DNA of 64,000 bases from Lactobacillaceae bacterium AF64-9pH9TA. Its GTDB lineage: Bacteria > Bacillota > Bacilli > Lactobacillales > Lactobacillaceae. Positions within the stretch are counted from its first letter, which is position 1, and each line of letters begins with the position of its first letter. Positions 54,475 through 62,521 of this stretch are shown in pieces. The position numbers were made by a program, and so were the translations under genes. The notes beneath the pieces were generated by a model that saw only the letters and a list, made by a program, of their open reading frames with translations, was not told where the DNA came from and made no database searches. The stretch is from the NCBI GenBank assembly GCA_027681045.1, contig JAQDCK010000007.1, positions 1 through 64,000 of the forward strand, read 5' to 3'.

Positions 54475-55602
54475 CTAATTCAAACTGAAGGTTCCCCGCC
54501 GGATCTTTTGCAAGAGGCCAAAGGCCAGGCCCTTGAGCTGCTGGTCAGTCTGGCTGCGCTCATTGACGAACATGATGATCCCGTTTCTGTTGTCTGCCGT
54601 CAGCTGGACGTAAGTCCCGTAATGCTCACCCCTAATCGAGCCAAAGGCAGACTTGACCTTGCCGCCCCGCTTCATGTACATGCCGCCGCTATAGGTGGTC
54701 TTTCTGGCCTTAAGGTGGGTTAGGTATTTAAAGTCGCTTTGGTTCAAAATTGCCCCGTTCTGTAAGGCCAGCATGATCTCATAATATTCAATTGGCGTGG
54801 TGCACATATTGCCGGCACCTGGGATCTGGGAAGCTACGGACTTAGGCAGGGAAACTGGTCTTTGGTACTTTTTCTGCCAAAGGCAGACATAAGAGACCGC
54901 TTGGCTCCGGGTCCAAGGGATGTCCTGTCTGAGGCTGGTGTGGGCTAAACCCAGCGGCTGAACGATCCGGTGCTTGAAGTTGTAGGCGTAGGAGTGGCCG
55001 GTCAATTTGCGGATAATGCCCACCAGCAAGATGCAGTTGGCATTGTTGTAGTGAAAACTACCCGTCTGATACTGCCAGCTGCCGTTGATCTTCTGGCTCA
55101 CCCAGTTGATGGCCTTGTTTTCTGACAGATTCTTGCGCCGGTTGCTTTCTGAGCCTGGCGCCCGGTAGCCGCTGGTGTGGGTCAAAAGGTTGCCAACTGT
55201 TACATAGCGGGCGTTCTTCAGCTTGGGATACCAGCGGGAAATCTTAGTGTACTGGCTGAATTTGTTCTTGGTATGCTTCTTTTCATTCATGATCTGCACC
55301 AGCATGGCCCCGGTCACTACCTTTTGCAACGAAGCTGCTGGATAGGTTATGTTGTAAGACCCGTTCTTCATCCGCCGGCCATACCAGGCATAGCCGTAGT
55401 TGACCGTCTTGACGCTCCCGTTTTGGACCAAAAGAACTGACCCGGCCAGGTGGTTGTCCCTCATTACCCGGTTGACGTCGCTCTTGGTCGCTTCCGCCTG
55501 GACCGTAGCTGGCGCCAAAGCCGGAAGCAGGAGGCTGGCAGCTAAAGCCAGCTTGCCGGCAGTTTTCGCGGATTTTTTCAAAAAGAAATCTTTAAAAATC
55601 AA
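54475..55602 (-). CDS. secreted serine hydrolase, beta-lactamase/PBP-like (paralog 2)
   Basis: 375-residue paralog of the downstream gene. Signal peptide KLALAASLLLPALAPATVQA (cut near residue 40), catalytic AASLQKVVTG (S-L-Q-K), FHYNNANC carrying Y-x-N, and RGEHYGTYVQL. TTG at 55602 is chosen since AAAGGG lies nine bases upstream; the frame is open 23 more codons upstream but those codons are not signal-like. The two genes share blocks such as TKISRWYP, VGNLL(S/T)HTSG and LTADN(K/R)NGII, so they come from a tandem duplication. Confidence 0.85.
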   Translation of the reverse strand: MIFKDFFLKKSAKTAGKLALAASLLLPALAPATVQAEATKSDVNRVMRDNHLAGSVLLVQNGSVKTVNYGYAWYGRRMKNGSYNITYPAASLQKVVTGAMLVQIMNEKKHTKNKFSQYTKISRWYPKLKNARYVTVGNLLTHTSGYRAPGSESNRRKNLSENKAINWVSQKINGSWQYQTGSFHYNNANCILLVGIIRKLTGHSYAYNFKHRIVQPLGLAHTSLRQDIPWTRSQAVSYVCLWQKKYQRPVSLPKSVASQIPGAGNMCTTPIEYYEIMLALQNGAILNQSDFKYLTHLKARKTTYSGGMYMKRGGKVKSAFGSIRGEHYGTYVQLTADNRNGIIMFVNERSQTDQQLKGLAFGLLQKIRRGTFSLN

Positions 55603-55713
55603 TTTATTCTTCCCTTTCTCATCATAAGCATAACTACAAATTATGTTAGACCTAACATTTATTAAAAACAAGGGAAGCTGTGTTACGTTTTAATTACAGG
55701 ATTTTTCCACGAA

Positions 55714-55745
55714 AAAAGACTACTGGAAATAACCAGCAGTCTTTT
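55714..55745 (-). terminator. terminator after hup
   Basis: Minus-strand AAAAGACTGCTGG / CCAGTAGTCTTTT hairpin with T residues, 14 bases beyond the hup stop. Confidence 0.82.
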
Positions 55746-55759
55746 AGAAGTGGTCAAGC

Positions 55760-56032
55760 TTACTTAACGGCATCCTTCAGGGCCTTGCCTGGCTTGAAGG
55801 CTGGAACCTTGCTTGCAGGGATTTCGATTTCAGCGCCAGTTTGCGGGTTGCGGCCCTTCCGAGCAGCGCGTTCACGAACTTCAAAAGTCCCAAAGCCGAT
55901 CAATTGTACCTTTTCGCCCTTAGCAAGTGCTTCTTCGATTGATGCAAACAAAGCGTCAACGATTTGCGCAGATTCCTTCTTGCTGAATTCAGTCTTTTCA
56001 CTTACAACTGAGACAAGTTCAGTCTTGTTCAT
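55760..56032 (-). CDS. hup: DNA-binding protein HU
   Basis: 90-residue [22 protein letters not shown] at the N-terminus, [21 protein letters not shown] containing the start of the DNA-binding arm, and the end [15 protein letters not shown] are standard. It packages the nucleoid and is usually abundant. Followed by a terminator; the upstream gene (often der in relatives) is replaced here by a gene remnant and mobile DNA. Confidence 0.98.
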   Translation of the reverse strand: MNKTELVSVVSEKTEFSKKESAQIVDALFASIEEALAKGEKVQLIGFGTFEVRERAARKGRNPQTGAEIEIPASKVPAFKPGKALKDAVK

Positions 56033-56185
56033 CTTGTTTCCTCATCTTTCTATTAAAAGGCCCAGCAATATGCCGAAGCTTATTCATATGCTTAATTATA
56101 GCAAAACTTTGCCGCCGCAACAGCATTTCTCTGAAATAGCTTACGGAAAATGCCAAAATTATAAAAGCGTTTTAGAAGAATCCAT

Positions 56186-56338
56186 CTATTTCACTGGCAC
56201 GCAGTGCTTGTCGTTGATCGCCTTGACCTTGTCTACCCGCCGACGATACTTTTCTTCCATCAAATGATCCGTGTTCAGCCAGGCCTTGATTTCGTTCTTC
56301 AAGCGGGTACCCGCGTGGTGGAAAGTTCCATATTTGAT
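56186..56338 (-). pseudogene. C-terminal remnant of an unidentified gene
   Basis: In frame with a proper stop at 56186, about 51 codons read TFHHAGTRLKNEIKAW, then LNTDHLMEEKYRRRVDKV and end HCVPVK. There is no start codon or SD; the frame is closed upstream by TGA at 56339-56341. GC-rich codon use matches the chromosome, unlike the next gene, so it appears to be the surviving 3' end of a native gene cut by the inserted segment. Parent family not recognised. Confidence 0.5.
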
Positions 56339-56354
56339 TCATTCATAATTAATG

Positions 56355-56783
56355 CTAAATAAGCTCAAACAAATATGGAACAATTTTTTCTCCAGCCAAA
56401 TCTTCAAGTGACGAAATCCACTTATAATTTTTATGCTCTTCTGGATCAAGCAAAATTTGATTATTAACTTTATCTTTTGGGATTTCTCCATCCACTAAGT
56501 TTGCTTCATATACTAGTCTAGTAAATACCGCTTTTTTCTCAAAATCATAATTACTATCCTCATGAATTATTTTCTCGATATTTACTTTTAAATTCGCTTC
56601 CTCTAACGTTTCTCGTAGTGCCCCCTCACGAGGTGTTTCCCCTTCTTCAACGCTGCCACCTGGAATGTCCCAATAAGAAGGATACACATTGTCTTTCCCT
56701 CTCTTAATGTCAGTCCTTTGAATAACCAAATATTTTCCATCATTTTTTATTAACGCATGTGCAATCAGTTTTACAGTCATCAT
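56355..56783 (-). CDS. Nudix hydrolase, AT-rich, probably acquired
   Basis: 142-residue Nudix protein. The Nudix box runs GSVEEGETPREGALRETLEEAN (about residues 43-64), matching Gx5Ex7REUxEExGU in all but the last Gly, replaced by Ala-Asn. Likely hydrolyses a nucleoside diphosphate linked to another moiety; substrate unknown. Its codons are clearly AT-rich against GC-rich neighbours, and it lies between a truncated gene and an IS30 remnant, so recent horizontal gain is likely. Two adjacent ATGs at the start. Confidence 0.85.
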   Translation of the reverse strand: MMTVKLIAHALIKNDGKYLVIQRTDIKRGKDNVYPSYWDIPGGSVEEGETPREGALRETLEEANLKVNIEKIIHEDSNYDFEKKAVFTRLVYEANLVDGEIPKDKVNNQILLDPEEHKNYKWISSLEDLAGEKIVPYLFELI

Positions 56784-56911
56784 TTATTCCTTTCTCGGGT
56801 ATTAGAATCACTATTACAAATCCAGTATTAGTCTGTTCTATAATTATGCTCTTTTTGATGCCAATTGCAAGAATAAATTGAACACTTACCATAACATCTG
56901 GTAGATTTTGA

Positions 56912-57818
56912 CTATCTACGCCGGTAAATGCGGTCGAGTTCGGCGTCAAAGTACTCTTCTAGAGTCTTGGAGTTTAAGATCTTCCAAGGAAGAAAGTTGC
57001 ACCATACCTCGATCTTAGCAATATCTTCCACACTGTACTCTCCCTTGGGAATATAGCGTCTGATAAGCCCGTTGTGCCGTTCTACGCTGCCTTTATCACA
57101 GGATGTATAAGGATGAGCGTAATACACAAGAGTCTTGGAGACTTGCTCAAGATCGGATAGATCTGCGAACTCAGATCCGTTGTCGGTTGTGATAGACTTA
57201 AAGATTCGATTCCATTTGGATCCGTAGTACTCTCGAAGCTTATCAAATGCCTTCATAACGCTAGCTGATGTCTTATCCTCGATCTTGATCATGAAGAACT
57301 GACGCGTCTTTCGTTCGCACAAAGTAAGCAACATATCATCGTCCTTAGTCTTGTGTCCAAGAACCAGATCGCATTCCCAGTGACCAAAGTCCTTACGACT
57401 TTCTACGTTCATCGATGCTTCGTCCCAGGATACGCTTGTTTACACAGGCACGACGAGTCTTAGTATTGCGCTTGACCTTCTCTGGAAGATCACCGTTCTT
57501 GATATCCATTAGGCCCAAGTCAACGTAGTTATACAGAGTTTTGGTTGATACGACCTGATCCTTCTGGAAGATTCCCTTGGCCAAAGCATAACCTACGCAA
57601 GCATCAAGAGACCAGCCTTGATTATGGAAGCAGTGGGAAACATAGTCGATGAACTTATGTCTGCGAGGAAACAAGCTCTTGCGGCTGCATTCGCTTCTAT
57701 GTAGTTCGTAAGTGCTTTGCCCTTCGACAGCTTTATACCGCTTCACATTGCCGGTATACACGGATACTGTGCCTCTTTTGAGCTCATATTCCAAGTGGTA
57801 TTTTTGTAAGTAAAGCAT
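56912..57818 (-). pseudogene. IS30-family transposase, frameshifted and 5'-truncated
   Basis: Two overlapping frames together make most of an IS30 transposase. The 5' frame (57393-57818) has the helix-turn-helix end (YELKRGTVSVYTG) and RILGRSIDE; the 3' frame (56912-57412) has the DDE catalytic domain: FGHWECDLVLG, TTDNGSEFADL and the E in KGSVERHNGLIRRY. The break is just after RSIDER, near 57400, and looks like loss of one base. The first ~25 residues of the HTH are missing at the 57.83-kb junction. A TTGAACACTTACC stretch near 56877 may be the surviving terminal repeat. Intact transposition is unlikely unless frameshifting occurs. Confidence 0.85.
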
Positions 57819-57842
57819 TAGTTTGACAAGTAGAGAGAATTA

Positions 57843-58031
57843 ATAAATGACGACACGCGACAAATTGCTGGCAGAGAACTGGATAAAGAAAAAATCCGCT
57901 ATTACATCATGCAGGACTTTCTCTATCTGAAGGACTATGCGGCTGGCAACGTCCACCTAATTGACATCTTCGTCGCCTACTCCCGCTATGAAGCCGACTT
58001 CTGGCAGCTGGGCTGGGAGCAGAAGCAGTAG
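57843..58031 (+). pseudogene. tenA (thiaminase II family) remnant with internal deletion
   Basis: The open frame ending TAG at 58029-58031 reads GRELDKEKIRYYIMQDFLYL, matching the N-terminal third of TenA/thiaminase II, then after KDYA jumps straight to IDIFVAYSRYEADFWQLGW, the TenA C-terminus. The middle ~150 residues and the start are missing. The 5' end is cut at the IS30 junction near 57.84 kb. No start or SD belongs to it, so it should be inactive. In other species TenA salvages thiamine pyrimidine. Confidence 0.75.
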
Positions 58032-58085
58032 TCCAAAAATATTGCAGTAAATATTGCAGTTTTTTCTTAGGGAAATTTTTAGTTA

Positions 58086-58107
58086 GAGGCCAAAAGGCCC
58101 CTTTTTT
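58086..58107 (+). terminator. terminator downstream of the tenA remnant
   Basis: GAGGCC-AAAA-GGCCCC short hairpin followed by six T residues, 55 bases past the remnant's stop; probably its original terminator. Confidence 0.6.
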
Positions 58108-58131
58108 AGGCAAAAAGTTAAAAAAGCAAAC

Positions 58132-58165
58132 AAAAAACGCGCCTGTGGATGTCCACAAACGCGTT
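58132..58165 (-). terminator. terminator of the rplJL operon
   Basis: Minus-strand AACGCG...GTGGA / TCCAC...CGCGTT hairpin followed by TTTT, 33 bases beyond the rplL stop. Confidence 0.82.
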
Positions 58166-58197
58166 CTTCGTTAATAATTAATGCCCGAAGGCCGTAA

Positions 58198-58563
58198 TTA
58201 TTTAAGGGTAACAGTTGCGCCAACTTCTTCAAGCTTAGCCTTAAGTTCGTTAGCTTCGTCTTCTGACAAGCCTTCCTTAAGAACAACTGGAGCACCGTCA
58301 ACAGTCTTCTTAGCGTCCAGCAAGCTTGCGCCAGTAACTTCCTTAACGATCTTGATAACCTTAACCTTTTCAGTACCTGCTGAAGTCAATTCAACGTCGA
58401 AGCTTGACTTAGCTTCTTCAGCACCACCAGCGGCACCAGCAGCAGCTACAGGAGCAGCAGCAGTAACGCCGAATTCTTCTTCGATAGCGTGTACAAGGTC
58501 GTTCAATTCAAGAATTGAAGCACCCTTCAATTGTTCAATGATGTTAGCAGTATCCAAAGCCAT
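58198..58563 (-). CDS. rplL: 50S ribosomal protein L7/L12
   Basis: 121-residue stalk protein. N-terminal dimerisation helices ([20 protein letters not shown]), Ala/Gly hinge ([12 protein letters not shown]) and C-terminal factor-binding domain ([24 protein letters not shown]) are standard. Recruits translation GTPases. Second gene of rplJ-rplL. Confidence 0.99.
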   Translation of the reverse strand: MALDTANIIEQLKGASILELNDLVHAIEEEFGVTAAAPVAAAGAAGGAEEAKSSFDVELTSAGTEKVKVIKIVKEVTGASLLDAKKTVDGAPVVLKEGLSEDEANELKAKLEEVGATVTLK

Positions 58564-58615
58564 TGTAATATCCTCCGAAAATATGGAATTTAATATCTAG
58601 TTTAAAATGACCAGA

Positions 58616-59125
58616 CTATTCAGCTGATTCTTCCTTTGATTCAGCGACAGCCTTAACAACGTATGCAAAGTTGCGTACAGGTGCTTGCAATACAGAAAGA
58701 AGCATTGAAAGCAGACCTTCGCGACCTGGAATTGCAGCCAGTTCTTCGACTTGTTCCTTGGTGGCAACTTGACCTTCAAGTGCACCACCCTTAATTTCAA
58801 CAACGTCGAACTTCTTAGCGTAGTCAGCAGCGATCCGGGCAGGTGCAGTAACGTTGTCTTCATCATCAGTGTAGATCACAGCTGATGGACCAACGAATAC
58901 TGGTGCCAAATCTTCCAAGCCGGCTTGAGCAGCAGCGCGGCGAAGGTAAGTGTTCTTGACAACCTTCATCTTGGCGTTGCTTTCACGCAATTCTGCACGG
59001 AACGCAGTAACTTCGTCAACAGTCAAACCAAGGTAGTTGATAACTACGATGGACTTAGCTGACTTAAGTTCTTCTGCAAATTCTTCAACGAATTTAGCCT
59101 TAGCAGCGATAATAGCTTGACTCAA
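58616..59125 (-). CDS. rplJ: 50S ribosomal protein L10
   Basis: 169-residue stalk base protein: [41 protein letters not shown] and the C-terminal helix that holds the L12 dimers. Controlled by an L10 leader and a strong promoter upstream; rplL follows by 52 bases. Confidence 0.98.
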   Translation of the reverse strand: MSQAIIAAKAKFVEEFAEELKSAKSIVVINYLGLTVDEVTAFRAELRESNAKMKVVKNTYLRRAAAQAGLEDLAPVFVGPSAVIYTDDEDNVTAPARIAADYAKKFDVVEIKGGALEGQVATKEQVEELAAIPGREGLLSMLLSVLQAPVRNFAYVVKAVAESKEESAE

Positions 59126-59154
59126 AATTATTCACCTCCATAAAATTTTGTAAA

Positions 59155-59283
59155 ATTCTACAAGGCCTAAAAAACTCCATGCCAAGAAAGACATGGAGAA
59201 TTTAATAATCTTCATTATCTTCTGGCCTCGGCGGGATTGTATTGAGGCTTTACGCCACCCACGTCTTAGGTTAGAAATTTACT
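59155..59283 (-). promoter_or_regulatory. ribosomal protein L10 leader
   Basis: The minus-strand leader has the conserved GTGGGTGGCGTAAAGCCTC region and a CCCGCCGAGGCC segment of the L10(L12)4-binding motif, then a strong hairpin CTCCATG / CATGGAG with TTTTTT (59199-59171) acting as attenuator. Excess L10-L12 complex would lower expression. Confidence 0.85.
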
Positions 59284-59289
59284 TTATCC

Positions 59290-59318
59290 ATACTACCATC
59301 TGAAACAAGATCTGTCAA
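59290..59318 (-). promoter_or_regulatory. rplJL promoter
   Basis: Consensus -35 TTGACA (59318-59313), 17-base spacer ending TGG, -10 TAGTAT (59295-59290). Confidence 0.85.
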
Positions 59319-59385
59319 ACCTTTTTCGCCACTTTTTACAAAAATCTGCTAAAATTTACTGTAATGACTTTTAGGAGGTACAATT

Positions 59386-59787
59386 TTGAAGAGTAAACTG
59401 ATCGACATTTTCTACTTCTTCTTAGCCGGCATTTCCGGCACCCTGGCCGTCTTCAGCATGTTCAAGGACCATTCCGCTGGCAGCATCGCCATGGACGTCT
59501 TATTCCTCATCATCAGCGCCTACTTCATTGTCCGCGGCTTCCTGGACATCGAATCTGAAAACAAGAAGCTGAGCAAGAACTGGCAGATCCTCTCCTGGAT
59601 CGCCTGGTCCCTTCTCCTCTTGGGCGTCATCTTGACCTTGACCGGCTACAAGCTGGGCATCCATGGCCTAGGCTGGTGCGGCTTCGTCCTCTTCCTGCTC
59701 TGCTCTTTCGTCGTGCCTGAACAAGCCAATGACAAGAACTTCCATGTCAAGCGCCGGGACGAGACCGGTTTTGACGACAAAAATTAG
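59386..59787 (+). CDS. membrane protein, unknown, four segments
   Basis: 133-residue protein with about four hydrophobic helices (IFYFFLAGISGTLAVFSMF, MDVLFLIISAYFIVRGF, LSWIAWSLLLLGVILTL, GWCGFVLFLLCSFVV) and a charged C-terminal tail (KNFHVKRRDETGFDDKN). Family not recognised. TTG start with a strong AGGAGG seven bases upstream. Monocistronic, closed by a terminator; divergent from rplJL. Confidence 0.75.
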   Translation: MKSKLIDIFYFFLAGISGTLAVFSMFKDHSAGSIAMDVLFLIISAYFIVRGFLDIESENKKLSKNWQILSWIAWSLLLLGVILTLTGYKLGIHGLGWCGFVLFLLCSFVVPEQANDKNFHVKRRDETGFDDKN

Positions 59788-59835
59788 TTCTATTTTTTAG
59801 TATTTTTTAACAAAATAAACTAGCAAACGCTTGCA

Positions 59836-59868
59836 GCCTGCCTTTTAAAAAAGCAGGCGTTTTTTTTA
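59836..59868 (+). terminator. terminator after the membrane protein gene
   Basis: GCCTGC / GCAGGC stem followed by a long T tract, about 48 bases after the stop. Confidence 0.78.
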
Positions 59869-59924
59869 CCCTTTTTTCCCAACTTTTCCCGGCTATTTCT
59901 TCTCTTTCTAAATCGTTCTAGAGC

Positions 59925-59952
59925 TTTACATTGAGAGCCTTCATGGTATAAC
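59925..59952 (+). promoter_or_regulatory. amtB promoter
   Basis: -35 TTTACA (59925-59930), 16-base spacer, TGG plus -10 TATAAC (59947-59952). Confidence 0.65.
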
Positions 59953-60011
59953 TAAGAACATAAATCTGAGCGAACAATTGGTATAGAGATAGAAGCAGAA
60001 AGGAAATAAGG

Positions 60012-61262
60012 ATGAACACAGCAAACACCGTTTTCGTAATTATCGCCGCCGTCCTGGTCTTGATGATGACCCCGGGCCTGGCCTTTTTCTACGGGGGTCT
60101 GGTCTCCAAGAAAAACGTGGTCAACACCATGCTCTCGGTCTTCATCATCTGTGCTTTAGCCATCGTCTTATTCGTGGCCTTTGGCTATGAGCTTTGCTTC
60201 AACGGCAATATCGCCGGGATTTTTGGCAGAGTCCAGCACATCTTCCTCTCCGGCAGCGACTTAACTAAAATCGTTTTAAAGGAGCAGGGAATTACCGCCG
60301 CCAGCTACCTGCTCTTTGAAATGATGTTTGCCATCATCACCCCCGCCCTCTTCGTTGGGGCCACGGTGGGCCGGATGAGGTTCAACTTCCTTCTGGTCTT
60401 CGTCTTCTTCTGGTCAGTCCTGGTCTACTACCCCCTGGTTCACATGGTCTGGGGGAATGGCGGACTTTTGGCCGGCTGGGGGATCCTGGACTTTGCCGGC
60501 GGCACGGTCGTTCACATCAACGCCGGGATCACCGCCCTGGTCTTATCCATCTTCTTAGGTCCCCGCTACCAAAAGCAGACCCGGCCCTACAGCCTGCCCT
60601 GGGTCCTCTTGGGGGCAGCCATCCTCTGGCTGGGCTGGTACGGCTTCAACGCCGGCAGTGCCTTTGGCATGAACCAAACGGCCTTGACGGCCTGCTTGAC
60701 TAGTACGGTTGCGGCAGCGGCCTCTATGATGACCTGGCTTTTGCTGGAAGAAGCCTTTAGCGGCAAGGCCAGCTTAGACGGGATCTGCACCGGTACCCTC
60801 TGCGGCTTAGTCGGCATCACGCCAGGGGCTGGCTATGAGACTTGCGCCGGAGCCCTCTTCACCGGCATTCTCTGCAGCCTGGCCAGCTACTTCTTTATCA
60901 GTAATGTTAAAGGGCGCTTGAGTTTTGACGACCCCCTGGACGCCTTTGGCTGCCATGGCATTTCCGGTATCGTTGGCTCTTTAACCGTCGGCCTCTTTGC
61001 CAGTCAAAAAGTTGACCCGGGGATTTCCGCCAGTGGCCTCTTCTACGGCGGCAGCTGGGAACTTTTAGGCAAGCAGGCAGCCGGCACCCTCTTCACCATC
61101 GTCTTTACTCTCTTGATGGTCAGCTTGATTACAGCCGTCCTGAAGCGCTTCGTCAACATGCGGGTTTCCGCCCGTAATGAAGAAGTCGGCCTGGACCTCA
61201 GCGAGCACGGGGAATTCGCCGACTGCCAGATCAGCGCAAGCCAAGCTATCTTTGGCAAGTAG
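60012..61262 (+). CDS. amtB: ammonium transporter (Amt family)
   Basis: 416-residue channel with eleven predicted helices. The Amt signature DFAGGTVVHINAGITALV (containing the first pore His) and DAFGCHGISGIVG (second pore His) are intact, as is the N-terminal FFYGGLVSKKN. Moves ammonium across the membrane. No glnK/PII gene follows, unlike most species; instead a terminator and a convergent glycosyltransferase gene. AAGGAAATAAGG precedes the ATG. Confidence 0.95.
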   Translation: MNTANTVFVIIAAVLVLMMTPGLAFFYGGLVSKKNVVNTMLSVFIICALAIVLFVAFGYELCFNGNIAGIFGRVQHIFLSGSDLTKIVLKEQGITAASYLLFEMMFAIITPALFVGATVGRMRFNFLLVFVFFWSVLVYYPLVHMVWGNGGLLAGWGILDFAGGTVVHINAGITALVLSIFLGPRYQKQTRPYSLPWVLLGAAILWLGWYGFNAGSAFGMNQTALTACLTSTVAAAASMMTWLLLEEAFSGKASLDGICTGTLCGLVGITPGAGYETCAGALFTGILCSLASYFFISNVKGRLSFDDPLDAFGCHGISGIVGSLTVGLFASQKVDPGISASGLFYGGSWELLGKQAAGTLFTIVFTLLMVSLITAVLKRFVNMRVSARNEEVGLDLSEHGEFADCQISASQAIFGK

Positions 61263-61296
61263 CAGTACTTTTTCTCAACATCCTATTCATCAAATC

Positions 61297-61329
61297 AAAA
61301 AGCTTTGGCATTCTTGCCAAAGCTTTTTT
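61297..61329. terminator. terminator between amtB and GT2 gene
   Basis: Perfect AAAAAGCTTTGGCA / TGCCAAAGCTTTTT stem with TTCT loop; bidirectional between convergent genes. Confidence 0.88.
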
Positions 61330-61355
61330 GTCGAATATTGTATTTTTCCCCTGTC

Positions 61356-62360
61356 TTAATTAAACGAGTACAGCCGCTGCAGGATCAAGTAGGCACCGCT
61401 AACCATCTGCCGCATAGGCAGGACGTCCCGGGAGACAAAATGGCCCACCAGGCGGTGCTTAAAGGACTTGTAGGTCTCCAGGTCATAAGTCTTTAAGAAC
61501 TGCCAGAGCTCGTCCTTTTTAGCAATATACTCCTTCTTCTTGCCCCGGATCAAGATGACGCTAGTCACGCCCGTGACGGCTTCTAAGAAGTATTTCATGT
61601 ATTTGGCGTAAGGGGCCCGCTTGTTGACCTGGGAGGCGTAGAAAACGATTAACTGCTTATTGATCAAGATCTGCTGGTCAATCTTCTTCAACATCACCTT
61701 TTCGTTAACTGACTGGTCATCTCTGCCGATAAAGTAGTGGTAGAGGTTGACCGGCAGGTAGCGCATGGTCTGCACCTGCATCATCGGCTCAAAGACAAAG
61801 ATATTATCGTCATAAGATACCTTAGTCGGCAGGGTTACCTTGGCCCGGTCCAGGACTTTCCGGTTGTAGATGACGGAGTGGAGCATGAAGTACTGGCCCA
61901 TCCGCAGCTTGACCTCATCCCAGGAGAAGGTCCGCCCGACTGGCAGATGGGGGAACCTAATCACCCGCTGGCGGTTTAATGCTGGCTTGTCATAGACATA
62001 GTTGGCCAAAAAGAGGTCGACTTCCGGATTGCTTTCCAGGTAATCAAGCACCTCTTCGTAGGCCTCCTGGTCCAGCCAGTCGTCGCTGTCAACGATCTTG
62101 ACGTACTTGCCCTTGGCCAGGCGGAGGCCATTGTTGATGGCTCCACCGTGGCCAGCATTTTCCTGGTGGACGACTTCCAGGTCCAAGTCTAAATTTTTAG
62201 CTTGGTAGTCATCCAGCATTCGGCCGGTTTCATCAGTTGACCCGTCGTCAACCAAGATGATTTGTACCCGGTCACCGCCAGGCAAAAGGGAGTCGACGCA
62301 GCGGTTCAAGTATTCAGCTGAGTTATAGCAGGGAACGATGAGAGTTAGTAATTTTTCCAC
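61356..62360 (-). CDS. family 2 glycosyltransferase
   Basis: 334-residue GT-A enzyme. LIVPCYNSAEYLNRCVDSLL at the N-terminus, VDDGSTDETG (about residues 37-46) and the metal-binding VDSDDWLD (about 91-98) are typical. No membrane helix is evident, so it acts from the cytosol or inner membrane face on a lipid- or polymer-bound acceptor. Stand-alone gene; substrate and pathway unknown. The C-terminal half (KYMKYFLEAVTGVTSVIL) resembles CPS/teichoic-type GT2 enzymes. Confidence 0.88.
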   Translation of the reverse strand: MEKLLTLIVPCYNSAEYLNRCVDSLLPGGDRVQIILVDDGSTDETGRMLDDYQAKNLDLDLEVVHQENAGHGGAINNGLRLAKGKYVKIVDSDDWLDQEAYEEVLDYLESNPEVDLFLANYVYDKPALNRQRVIRFPHLPVGRTFSWDEVKLRMGQYFMLHSVIYNRKVLDRAKVTLPTKVSYDDNIFVFEPMMQVQTMRYLPVNLYHYFIGRDDQSVNEKVMLKKIDQQILINKQLIVFYASQVNKRAPYAKYMKYFLEAVTGVTSVILIRGKKKEYIAKKDELWQFLKTYDLETYKSFKHRLVGHFVSRDVLPMRQMVSGAYLILQRLYSFN

Positions 62361-62470
62361 CTTGATACACTTCTTTCAGTTCGCTATTTTTCTCTACTAG
62401 TATAACAAGTTTTTTTGCAAGAATGCCTTTTCCAAGACTAAAAATTTCTTAATAAAAAATTAGGGCAAAG

Positions 62471-62499
62471 AAAAACTCCCCGCCAAAAGGCGAGGAGCT
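62471..62499 (-). terminator. terminator after rplA
   Basis: Minus-strand GCTCCTCGCC / GGCGGGGAGT hairpin with four-T loop followed by TTTTC, 22 bases beyond the rplA stop. Confidence 0.82.
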
Positions 62500-62521
62500 T
62501 ATTTGCTTAACTTAGGGATAA

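Noticed and set aside
56740..56949. 69-codon minus-strand frame between the Nudix gene and IS30 remnant
   Set aside because: Overlaps both features, no SD, composition of AT-rich non-coding DNA.
57907..58301. Minus-strand frames across the rplL terminator and tenA remnant
   Set aside because: They run through the terminator hairpin and lack start signals; plus-strand tenA similarity explains the area better.
58181..58600. 139-codon Ser/Ala/Thr-rich frame opposite rplL, looking like a secreted protein
   Set aside because: Mirror image of rplL's codon bias; no SD and rplL is certain.
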